DNA of 5,448 nucleotides. Origin: an uncultured Clostridiaceae bacterium. GTDB taxonomy: Bacteria; Bacillota; Clostridia; Lachnospirales; Lachnospiraceae. Location of the stretch: positions 1-5,448 of the forward strand of contig CAMWMT010000219.1 in NCBI GenBank assembly GCA_947175375.1, given 5' to 3'. Shown here piece by piece: positions 1 through 5,305 of the stretch. The notes under the pieces were generated by a model. That model did no database searches, was not told the DNA's origin, and saw only the letters and a list, made by a program, of their open reading frames with translations. The position numbers and the translations under genes were made by a program. Position 1 is the first letter of the stretch; every line of letters starts with the position of its first letter.

Positions 1-16
1 GATTACGTATTGCCAT
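1..16 (-). CDS. def: Start of probable peptide deformylase, cut by the window edge
   Basis: Only the first five codons are inside the window. On the minus strand an ATG at 16-14 reads Met-Ala-Ile-Arg-Asn and continues off the left edge. A GGAGG Shine-Dalgarno at 22-26 sits five bases upstream and overlaps the priA stop codon, so translation is probably coupled to priA. The start MAIRN is typical of peptide deformylases of Clostridia, and def directly after priA (then fmt) is a well-known gene order. Peptide deformylase is a cytosolic metalloenzyme that removes the formyl group from the initiator methionine of new proteins. The identity rests on five residues plus gene order, so it is an inference; that a gene starts here is much surer than its name. 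Confidence 0.6.
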
Positions 17-21
17 AATTT

Positions 22-26
22 CCTCC
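22..26 (-). promoter_or_regulatory. Ribosome binding site of the gene after priA
   Basis: GGAGG on the minus strand, five bases before the ATG at 16-14. It overlaps the priA TAG stop (28-26) by one base. This decides the start of the downstream gene and suggests that ribosomes finishing priA can reinitiate. Confidence 0.7.
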
Positions 27-2257
27 TAATATGCATTTAATGGATTATAATCAAACTGTATGTATATCTTCTGCCACACAGCTTCATTTTCTAATATATT
101 TTCAATCTGATTTTTCACATGCAGCAGAGCATTTTCTTCCGTATGCTTCAAATAGATAACCCTGCGGTACATGTCTTTTTTTCTGGACAAAGCTGCCACT
201 GCGGGACCAATGAGGATCAGCCCTTCTGCACGGAACTGATGAATCCTTTGTCCCAGTCTCTCTGCCTGATGTTCCAGAAACGCTTCTTCGGGACCGGACA
301 GGTAGATTCCCAGCATAAATGCCGCAGGCGGATACCCCATCATCCTCCGGTACAGGATCTCCTGTCTGTAAAATCCTTCGTAATCCTGCCTCGCAGCCGT
401 CTGAATGCTGTAATGCTCCGGTACATAAGTCTGGATCACCGCTTCGCCTGCCTTCTGTCCTCTTCCAGCACGTCCCACTGCCTGCGTCAGCAGCTGAAAG
501 GTACGTTCCGATGCCCGATAGTCTGACGCATACAACGAAATGTCTGCCGCCAGCACTCCAACCAGCGTCACATTGGGAAAATCATGCCCCTTTACGATCA
601 TCTGTGTGCCAACCAGTATATCCGCTTCGCCTTTTCCAAAAGCGCTCAGTATCTGTTCGTAGCTTTCTTTTGTCCGGGTCGTGTCATAATCCATCCGCAG
701 TACCCGTGCCTGCGGAAACACCTTCTTCACTTCCCGTTCGATCTGCTGGGTTCCGGCACGAAACCCGCTGATATAGCGGGAACCGCAGGAAGGACACAGA
801 GACGGCATACTGGTCTCATATCCGCAATAGTGGCATTTCAGCCTTCCATCGTTATGAAGAGAAAGCGCCACATCACAATGGGGACACCGGATCGCTGTCC
901 CACAAGAACGGCAGGACACAAAACCGGACAGCCCCCGCCTGTTTAAAAACAGCATCGTCTGCTGCCCGTTTCTCAGCCTCTCCTCCATGGCGGCCTTCAG
1001 CCTCCGGCTGAAGATGCTGCGGTTTCCTTCCTTTAATTCCGTGCGCAGATCCGTGATGCAGACTTTCGGAAGCCTCGCATCTCCAAATCTTCCGGTCAAT
1101 CGATACAGCCCATAACTTCCTGAACAGGCACGGTCATAGCTATCCACAGACGGAGTCGCGCTTCCGAGTACTACACATGCACCGCACATCCGGGCACGGA
1201 AACGGACTGCCTCTACTGCATGATATCTGGGAACCGTCTCGCTTTTATAGGAGTTTTCATGTTCCTCGTCGACGATCATGATGCCAATACGTGAAAACGG
1301 TGTAAACAGTGCAGATCTTGGACCGATCATCACATCAATCTCTCCATTTTTGGCCCGCATAAACTGATCATATCGTTCCCCACCAGAAAGCCTGGAATGC
1401 ATAACAGATACCCGGTCTCCAAACCGTTCATAGAACCGCCTGACCGTCTGATACGTCAGGGCAATCTCCGGGATCAGAAGAATCGCCTGTTTTCCTTCCT
1501 GAATCACCCGCGCGATCAGCTCCATATATACTTCTGTCTTACCGCTCCCGGTTATACCATGAAGCAGATAGGTTTTTCGAATACCATTCTTATAGTCTTC
1601 CCATATCCCTTCCACCACTTTCGTCTGTTCACTATTCAGGACGACCTTTTTCTCTTGTTTTGTAAAATGATCTGCAAAAGGGTTCCGGTAAAGAGCCTGT
1701 GCTTCTATCCGGATGATTCCTTCCTTTTCAAAACCTTTGATCACCGCTGCTGATATTTTCAGACTTCCCACAGCTTCCTGATAGTTCAGTGCCTCATCCT
1801 GAAGAAGCGCTTCCAGAAGTCTTGCTTTTGCCCAGTATTTTTTTCTCTGATATTCTTCCAGGAGCTGCCTGCCTTCCAAAGCAGAGATATTCCGTATGAT
1901 CTTCCGACTCTGCTTCTGCCTTGTCTCCTGCTTCACCGGAAGAACCGTCTTCAATGCCTGATTCATGGTAGAACCATATCGCTCACGCATCCATGCAGCC
2001 AACGCAATCAGCTGAGACTCTGCCTTTACACTGCCTTCCACAATGCCAGTCAGCTCCTTGATCTTCTCCGGCGGATAATCCGGCGCATTCGTAAAGCCAA
2101 CCACATAGCCTTTCATCAGACGGTTTCCTCTGCCAAAAGGGATATTTACCTGCATACCTGCCTGCAGTACGTTCTTAAGATGATCCGGAATCCGATACTG
2201 AAATACTCGGTCCACCTTCTCGTGGGAAATATCCACAATGACATTGACAAAATCCAT
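26..2257 (-). CDS. priA: Primosomal protein N' (replication restart helicase PriA)
   Basis: PriA is a cytosolic 3'-to-5' superfamily 2 DNA helicase. It recognises stalled or repaired replication forks and loads the replicative helicase there through the restart primosome. The 743-residue protein is full length for the family. The N-terminal part (about 1-110) is the 3'-DNA-binding region with the usual VIVDISHEKVDRVFQYRIP opening. The helicase core shows Walker A GITGSGKT (234-241), Walker B DEEH (330-333), GSATPS (365-370), LNRRG (438-442), GTQM (550-553), GHDFPNVTLV (557-566) and QAVGRAGR (592-599). All eight zinc-binding cysteines are present (449, 452, 458, 461, 475, 478, 488, 491). The ATG at 2257 fits the family start and has GAAAGGAA at 2272-2265. 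It lies 63 bases after murE on the same strand and nine bases before the next gene, so it is probably an operon member. Nothing looks broken or unusual. Confidence 0.97.
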   Translation of the reverse strand: MDFVNVIVDISHEKVDRVFQYRIPDHLKNVLQAGMQVNIPFGRGNRLMKGYVVGFTNAPDYPPEKIKELTGIVEGSVKAESQLIALAAWMRERYGSTMNQALKTVLPVKQETRQKQSRKIIRNISALEGRQLLEEYQRKKYWAKARLLEALLQDEALNYQEAVGSLKISAAVIKGFEKEGIIRIEAQALYRNPFADHFTKQEKKVVLNSEQTKVVEGIWEDYKNGIRKTYLLHGITGSGKTEVYMELIARVIQEGKQAILLIPEIALTYQTVRRFYERFGDRVSVMHSRLSGGERYDQFMRAKNGEIDVMIGPRSALFTPFSRIGIMIVDEEHENSYKSETVPRYHAVEAVRFRARMCGACVVLGSATPSVDSYDRACSGSYGLYRLTGRFGDARLPKVCITDLRTELKEGNRSIFSRRLKAAMEERLRNGQQTMLFLNRRGLSGFVSCRSCGTAIRCPHCDVALSLHNDGRLKCHYCGYETSMPSLCPSCGSRYISGFRAGTQQIEREVKKVFPQARVLRMDYDTTRTKESYEQILSAFGKGEADILVGTQMIVKGHDFPNVTLVGVLAADISLYASDYRASERTFQLLTQAVGRAGRGQKAGEAVIQTYVPEHYSIQTAARQDYEGFYRQEILYRRMMGYPPAAFMLGIYLSGPEEAFLEHQAERLGQRIHQFRAEGLILIGPAVAALSRKKDMYRRVIYLKHTEENALLHVKNQIENILENEAVWQKIYIQFDYNPLNAY

Positions 2258-2278
2258 CTTCCAGTTCCTTTCTTATTC

Positions 2279-2299
2279 GGGTTCTGCCGCAGACAACCC
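2279..2299 (-). other. Small bulged hairpin in the murE-priA gap
   Basis: The 63-base gap between murE and priA contains arms GGGT and TCTG on one side and CAGA and ACCC on the other, around a CGG loop, with a two-base TG bulge in the left arm (minus-strand reading). No run of T follows, so it does not look like an intrinsic terminator. It lies just upstream of the priA ribosome binding site and could affect transcript stability or priA translation, or be chance. No promoter is evident in the gap. Confidence 0.3.
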
Positions 2300-2320
2300 A
2301 GCGCAGACAGCTGCTGTTTT

Positions 2321-3784
2321 TTATCTGAGTTCTTCCAGCACCTCCCGGATCAGATCTCTTTCATCCATGGGGTACTTTTTCCCTTTGATCTCCTGGTAAT
2401 CCTCATGCCCTTTTCCTGCAAGGACGATCACGTCACCCTTCTGACCATGTTCGATCACGTAGCGGATCGCTTCCTTCCGGTCGCAAATCTCCACATACGC
2501 GCCGTCCGTCTTCGTCATTCCGACCTTGATATCATCGATGATCGCCTGGGGTTCTTCAAAACGAGGGTTGTCGGACGTGATGACTGTCAGATCTGCCAGA
2601 CGCCCAGACACCTCTCCCATTTCATAACGACGTAGCTTCGAACGGTTGCCCCCGCATCCAAAGACGCACACCAGCCGTTTTGGATGATACTCCTTCAGAG
2701 TCAGAAGAAGGCTCTCCAGACTCATGGCATTGTGGGCATAATCGATCATCAGAATAAAATCCTCCGACACCTTGATCATCTCGATACGCCCTTTGGTCTT
2801 TACTACCTTCAGGGCTTCTTTCAGATCCTCTTCTGACACATTAAAATGCTCACATATTGCAATCGCAACCAGGGAATTATACACACTGAACGTCCCCGGC
2901 ACATCGATCTCCACATCCATGTTGAGCTTTCCTGAGATATGATATCTGACACCCAGATAGCCTGGTCTTCCGATCAGCTCTACCTCTGATGCGCGGTAAT
3001 CTGCCTTTTCGGAAAATCCGATGGTCTCCAGACTGCAGGTGTGTCCGCCCAGCACCATGTCAAAATGCTCGTCATCCACGTTGGCAATCCCGACCCGGCA
3101 CTGCCGGAACAGAAGTCCTTTGCACTGTGCGTACTCCTCAAAGCTGGAGTGTTCGTTGGGACCAATATGGTCTGGCGCCAGATTTGTGAAAATCCCGATC
3201 TCAAAAGGAATGCCCGCCGTCCGGTGCATCATCAGCCCCTGAGAAGAGACTTCCATCACGCAGATCTCACATCCTGCCTCCACCATCTGCGCAAAATATT
3301 CCTGTATCAGATAAGATTCCGGCGTGGTATTGTTCGCCGGAATGTGCTTTTCTCCAATGATCGTCTCGATGGTCCCGATGAGCCCGACCCGGTATCCTGC
3401 ATGCTCCAGGATCCCTTTCACCATGAAGGTAGTTGTGGTCTTGCCCTTGGTTCCGGTGATGCCGATCACCTTTAGTTTCTCTGCCGGATGGTCAAAATAT
3501 GCCGCAGACAACAGGGACAGCGCATAGCGGGTATCCGATACCAGTATGAGCGTCACTCCTGCCGGCACTTCTACCTCTCTCTCCGCCATGATCACACTGG
3601 CTCCCTTTGCTGTGATCTCTTCCACATGTTCATGACTGTCATATGCCGCGCCTTTGATACAGACGAACATACAGTCTTTTGTTACCTTTCTGGAATCATA
3701 GACAAGAGCCGTGATCTCACCCTCTGTGGTTCCGTGTATGATCTGATAGTCCAGCTTTTCCAATAAACCGGAAACTGATTTCAT
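2321..3784 (-). CDS. murE: UDP-MurNAc-tripeptide synthetase, meso-diaminopimelate-adding type
   Basis: MurE is a cytosolic ATP-dependent ligase that adds the third residue of the peptidoglycan stem to UDP-MurNAc-L-Ala-D-Glu. The 487-residue protein has the normal length and three-domain Mur ligase layout. The N-terminal UDP-binding domain (about 1-100) contains the DSRKV motif. The central ATPase domain has P-loop GITGTKGKTTT (108-118), NTTPE (152-156), MEVSS (177-181) and Lys222, which aligns with the carbamylated lysine. The C-terminal domain has DYAH (348-351), DNPRFE (405-410) and GKGHEDYQ (457-464). DNPR with the later Gly457 and Glu461 is the known signature for meso-diaminopimelate, not lysine, as substrate. 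Several normally conserved spots differ: SSQ for SSH, DHIGPNEH for DHLDYHG, and DYAHNA for DYAHTP. The protein may therefore be a divergent MurE clade or a second MurE-like ligase. The ATG at 3784 has a perfect AAGGAGG six bases upstream. It is the first gene of the minus-strand operon. Confidence 0.9.
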   Translation of the reverse strand: MKSVSGLLEKLDYQIIHGTTEGEITALVYDSRKVTKDCMFVCIKGAAYDSHEHVEEITAKGASVIMAEREVEVPAGVTLILVSDTRYALSLLSAAYFDHPAEKLKVIGITGTKGKTTTTFMVKGILEHAGYRVGLIGTIETIIGEKHIPANNTTPESYLIQEYFAQMVEAGCEICVMEVSSQGLMMHRTAGIPFEIGIFTNLAPDHIGPNEHSSFEEYAQCKGLLFRQCRVGIANVDDEHFDMVLGGHTCSLETIGFSEKADYRASEVELIGRPGYLGVRYHISGKLNMDVEIDVPGTFSVYNSLVAIAICEHFNVSEEDLKEALKVVKTKGRIEMIKVSEDFILMIDYAHNAMSLESLLLTLKEYHPKRLVCVFGCGGNRSKLRRYEMGEVSGRLADLTVITSDNPRFEEPQAIIDDIKVGMTKTDGAYVEICDRKEAIRYVIEHGQKGDVIVLAGKGHEDYQEIKGKKYPMDERDLIREVLEELR

Positions 3785-3798
3785 GAAGGACCTCCTTC
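3785..3798 (-). promoter_or_regulatory. murE ribosome binding site inside a palindrome
   Basis: On the minus strand the 14 bases directly before the murE ATG are a perfect palindrome, GAAGGAGGTCCTTC. They contain the full AAGGAGG Shine-Dalgarno (3797-3791), six bases from the ATG. In RNA the arms GAAGG and CCTTC can pair over an AGGU loop, which would partly hide the ribosome binding site. The stem is only five base pairs, so any effect is probably modest. The ribosome binding site itself is certain in practice; a regulatory role for the hairpin is a guess. Confidence 0.75.
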
Positions 3799-3852
3799 TA
3801 AAATTGCTTTTTCAGTGTAGTATAACACATTTGGGCGGGTCTTGCAATTTTA
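3799..3852. repeat. 9-base inverted repeat flanking the murE promoter
   Basis: TAAAATTGC at 3799-3807 and its exact reverse complement GCAATTTTA at 3844-3852 are separated by 36 bases. The right arm overlaps the shared -35 hexamer; the left arm falls just downstream of the expected murE transcription start, before the ribosome binding site. Only the left arm would be transcribed with murE and neither with the plus-strand gene, so this is not an RNA hairpin. A third ATTGC core lies at 3854-3858. It could be a paired operator, but the arms are AT-rich and chance cannot be ruled out. Confidence 0.4.
3819..3847 (-). promoter_or_regulatory. Sigma-A-type promoter of the murE-priA-def operon
   Basis: Read on the minus strand: -35 TTGCAA (3847-3842), a 17-base spacer, and -10 TATACT (3824-3819). 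A TG one base before the -10 makes it an extended -10. Transcription should start near 3812, giving a leader of about 28 bases before the murE ATG. Spacing is optimal and both hexamers are close to consensus. It is the only good promoter seen for the minus-strand genes. Confidence 0.75.
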
Positions 3853-3870
3853 CATTGCCAACATTATAAT
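3842..3870 (+). promoter_or_regulatory. Sigma-A-type promoter of the divergent plus-strand genes
   Basis: Read on the plus strand: -35 TTGCAA (3842-3847), a 17-base spacer, and a perfect -10 TATAAT (3865-3870). Transcription should start near 3877, 15 to 27 bases before the possible start codons at 3892 and 3904. The -35 is the same palindromic hexamer that serves the murE promoter on the other strand. An ATTGC/GCAAT inverted pair (3844-3858) lies across the -35 and spacer. Confidence 0.7.
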
Positions 3871-3903
3871 AGATTTGTAAACTAACAGAAAGTGAAACCG
3901 GGC

Positions 3904-4260
3904 ATGAGAAAATTCAGAAACATAATTGTTGATAATACAGCATATCAGTGGTTATTTCGTTATGATGATTATGACTATTGTGATATTCCCTATCTGCTGA
4001 TCATCATGAAATCTGCTCCCAAAGCAACGCTTAAGATTGTATTTTCTGTAAAAGATCATTTCCTGTTGAACAGTGGACTGCCAGCCACTTTTCATGGTGC
4101 AGAAACTCAGATCAATCTGAATTGTCCCTTTATCATTTCTCAGATCATACAACATTACAGTCATAAGGGAGAATTCTTTAACTGGAAAGGATACCGAAAA
4201 TTGGACGGGACAGAAATTCTGCAGCAGATCGGATATATAATCAACGAACATTTTCTATAG
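3904..4260 (+). CDS. Unrecognised AT-rich small protein, 118 residues
   Basis: I do not recognise this protein. It opens MRKFRNIIVDNTAYQWLFRY and has an aromatic, acidic patch DDYDYCDIPY (22-31) followed by short hydrophobic strands (LLIIM, LKIVF). A possible helix, PFIISQIIQHY, comes near residues 76-86. There is no signal peptide and no convincing membrane segment, so it is probably cytosolic and mixed alpha/beta. The frame is open from a GTG at 3892 (four extra residues, MKPG); I prefer the ATG at 3904, but neither start has a good Shine-Dalgarno. A strong promoter just upstream supports a real gene. GC is 36% over 3901-4260 by my count, well below both neighbours, which suggests separate origin or transfer. 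It is 34 bases ahead of the next gene on the same strand. An immunity-like or other accessory role is possible but unsupported. Confidence 0.75.
   Translation: MRKFRNIIVDNTAYQWLFRYDDYDYCDIPYLLIIMKSAPKATLKIVFSVKDHFLLNSGLPATFHGAETQINLNCPFIISQIIQHYSHKGEFFNWKGYRKLDGTEILQQIGYIINEHFL
4236..4241 (+). promoter_or_regulatory. Possible internal -10 element before the acidic protein gene
   Basis: A perfect TATAAT lies near the end of the preceding gene, 53 bases before the ATG at 4295. The matching -35 position (about 4213-4218, GAAATT) is poor and there is no TG extension, so this may simply be AT-rich coding sequence. If active, it would let the downstream gene be expressed apart from the one before it. 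Confidence 0.25.
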
Positions 4261-4294
4261 GGGAACATTACCCGTTGAACAAGGAGGAATCAAC

Positions 4295-4789
4295 ATGTAC
4301 ATTTCAGAAAAATACTGGGAAAATTATATCGGAGATACAGACGACAGCCTGACACTTGTGGAACATCTGGCGGGAAAGCAGAAAGAAGACATCCCGTTGT
4401 CAGAAATCTTTTCCGACTTTGGACTGGACCAGCTCCATGGCGATTTTCGAAATCCGGATGTGCCCCTTGTATATACGGATTCCGAAGGCTGGGAGACCCC
4501 CATCTACTATGCCATCGACCTCATCACCGACCTTGCCGCCCTGCTGCTGGAGTGCAGAGTCAGCGGAAGCATCGATCTGTGTGAGCTGTCCGGACGGGAC
4601 CCGGAGGAAATTGCCGTACCGCAGATCCGCATCACAGCTACACCGGAGGAACACGCCCTGATGAACCAGGCGCTCAAGGACTTTGCGTCTGATCCACTCT
4701 CTTATGACCTGAGTGACATGTGCCCGGAGGAAGATATGAAAGAGATGGCAGCCCTTTGTGAGGAACTGAGACAGGAATTATACGAATGA
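4295..4789 (+). CDS. Unrecognised highly acidic protein, 164 residues
   Basis: I do not recognise a characterised family. The start is secure: the ATG at 4295 has AAGGAGG at 4281-4287, seven bases upstream. By my count the protein has 38 Asp/Glu and only 10 Lys/Arg, so it is strongly negative. It has four cysteines (near 89, 97, 144 and 154) not arranged as a clear metal site. The middle, VPLVYTDSEGWETPIYYAID (about 56-75), is followed by a leucine-rich helix ITDLAALLLEC. A likely helical, acidic tail with PEEHALMNQALKD and CEELRQELYE completes it. No signal peptide or membrane segment is seen. GC is 60% over 4501-4620 by my count, in sharp contrast to the 36% of the gene before it, although the two are only 34 bases apart. 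Small acidic cytosolic proteins of this kind include immunity proteins, DNA mimics and adaptors, but nothing here decides between them. Confidence 0.85.
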   Translation: MYISEKYWENYIGDTDDSLTLVEHLAGKQKEDIPLSEIFSDFGLDQLHGDFRNPDVPLVYTDSEGWETPIYYAIDLITDLAALLLECRVSGSIDLCELSGRDPEEIAVPQIRITATPEEHALMNQALKDFASDPLSYDLSDMCPEEDMKEMAALCEELRQELYE

Positions 4790-4840
4790 CCAGTGGTCAG
4801 AACTTTGATTCAGGAAGCAGCTCTACAGGGAGAAAAAACG

Positions 4841-5203
4841 ATGAAACTGAAAAATGTATTGATTGTTGTGAAAGATATGGAAAAATCCCGACAGTTTTAC
4901 CATGACCTGTTTGGTCTCGATACAGTACTGGACAACGACGGAAATATAATCCTGACCGAAGGTCTGGTGCTTCAGGAAGAAACCGTCTGGAAGCAGCTCC
5001 TCGAAAAAGAGATTTTTACAGAAAACAATGCTTTCGAACTGTATTTTGAAGAAAATGATCTGGAGGCGTTCGTTCAAAAGCTTGAAAAACAGTATCCCGA
5101 GACCAGATACGTAACCCAGCTTATGACTCTCAGTCATGGGCAGAAAATAGTCCGGTTTTATGATCCTGACGGCCATCTGATCGAAGTGAGAACATCCATG
5201 TGA
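4841..5203 (+). CDS. VOC family protein (glyoxalase/bleomycin-resistance fold)
   Basis: A 120-residue single-domain vicinal oxygen chelate protein with the expected length and two beta-alpha-beta-beta-beta halves. The first half is MKLKNVLIVVKDMEKSRQFY (1-20) and FGLDTVLDNDGNIILTEGLVL (24-44). The second is AFELYFEENDLEAFVQKL (64-81) with the typical closing FYDPDGHLIEV (106-116). In glyoxalase I the first metal ligand is a His in the first strand; here that place is Asn5 or nearby Val6. Glu115 in LIEV remains. A standard glyoxalase I metal site is therefore unlikely, and the substrate cannot be predicted; members include lyases, dioxygenases and drug-binding proteins. The ATG at 4841 is chosen over the in-frame GTG at 4793 because the fold begins there and AGGGAG sits at 4827-4832. 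It follows the acidic protein gene by 51 bases on the same strand. Confidence 0.9.
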   Translation: MKLKNVLIVVKDMEKSRQFYHDLFGLDTVLDNDGNIILTEGLVLQEETVWKQLLEKEIFTENNAFELYFEENDLEAFVQKLEKQYPETRYVTQLMTLSHGQKIVRFYDPDGHLIEVRTSM

Positions 5204-5254
5204 TCGCCGTCACAGACCTGCCACAGGGATCTTTGATATCACAGACAGCCCGGA

Positions 5255-5274
5255 AAATGGACAGAATTCCATTT
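5255..5274. repeat. 7-base inverted repeat upstream of the AAA-ATPase-like gene
   Basis: AAATGGA (5255-5261) and TCCATTT (5268-5274) are exact reverse complements around a six-base centre. They lie 31 bases before the ATG at 5306. No T-run follows, so it is not a typical terminator. It could be an operator or a weak leader hairpin. I found no convincing promoter in the 102-base gap 5204-5305; TTGATA at 5233-5238 lacks a good -10 at the right distance. Confidence 0.3.
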
Positions 5275-5305
5275 ACAAAACTATTCACACACGGAGGTAA
5301 CGGTT

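Noticed and set aside
119..771. Overlapping plus-strand open frames inside priA (119-526 and 319-771)
   Set aside because: They are antisense to conserved PriA helicase sequence, overlap each other, and give low-complexity Ser/Pro/Arg-rich translations typical of shadow frames.
2180..2635. A 151-codon plus-strand open frame across the murE-priA junction
   Set aside because: It lies antisense to two well-identified genes, has no ribosome binding site that I could see, and its composition resembles a shadow of coding sequence, not a protein family.
3041..3475. A 144-codon plus-strand open frame inside murE
   Set aside because: It is antisense to the conserved MurE central domain, and the translation has no recognisable motif or start signal.
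3952..4251. A 99-codon minus-strand open frame antisense to the AT-rich orphan gene
   Set aside because: No Shine-Dalgarno lies before its ATG, no promoter is seen on that strand, and the plus-strand frame is longer with a strong promoter. It cannot be fully excluded because the orphan protein itself is unrecognised.
4787..4799. Perfect palindrome TGACCAGTGGTCA at the stop codon of the acidic protein gene
   Set aside because: A six-base-arm palindrome of this kind is expected about once in a window of this size by chance. It has no T-run and no clear promoter beside it, so neither terminator nor operator can be supported.
4793..4840. Earlier in-frame GTG start for the VOC gene
   Set aside because: It would add 16 residues outside the VOC fold and has no ribosome binding site, while the ATG at 4841 has AGGGAG at a good distance.
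5204..5240. Possible terminator after the VOC gene (CCTG/CAGG stem near 5216-5226)
   Set aside because: The stem is only four base pairs and only three T residues follow some bases later, so it does not qualify as an intrinsic terminator.
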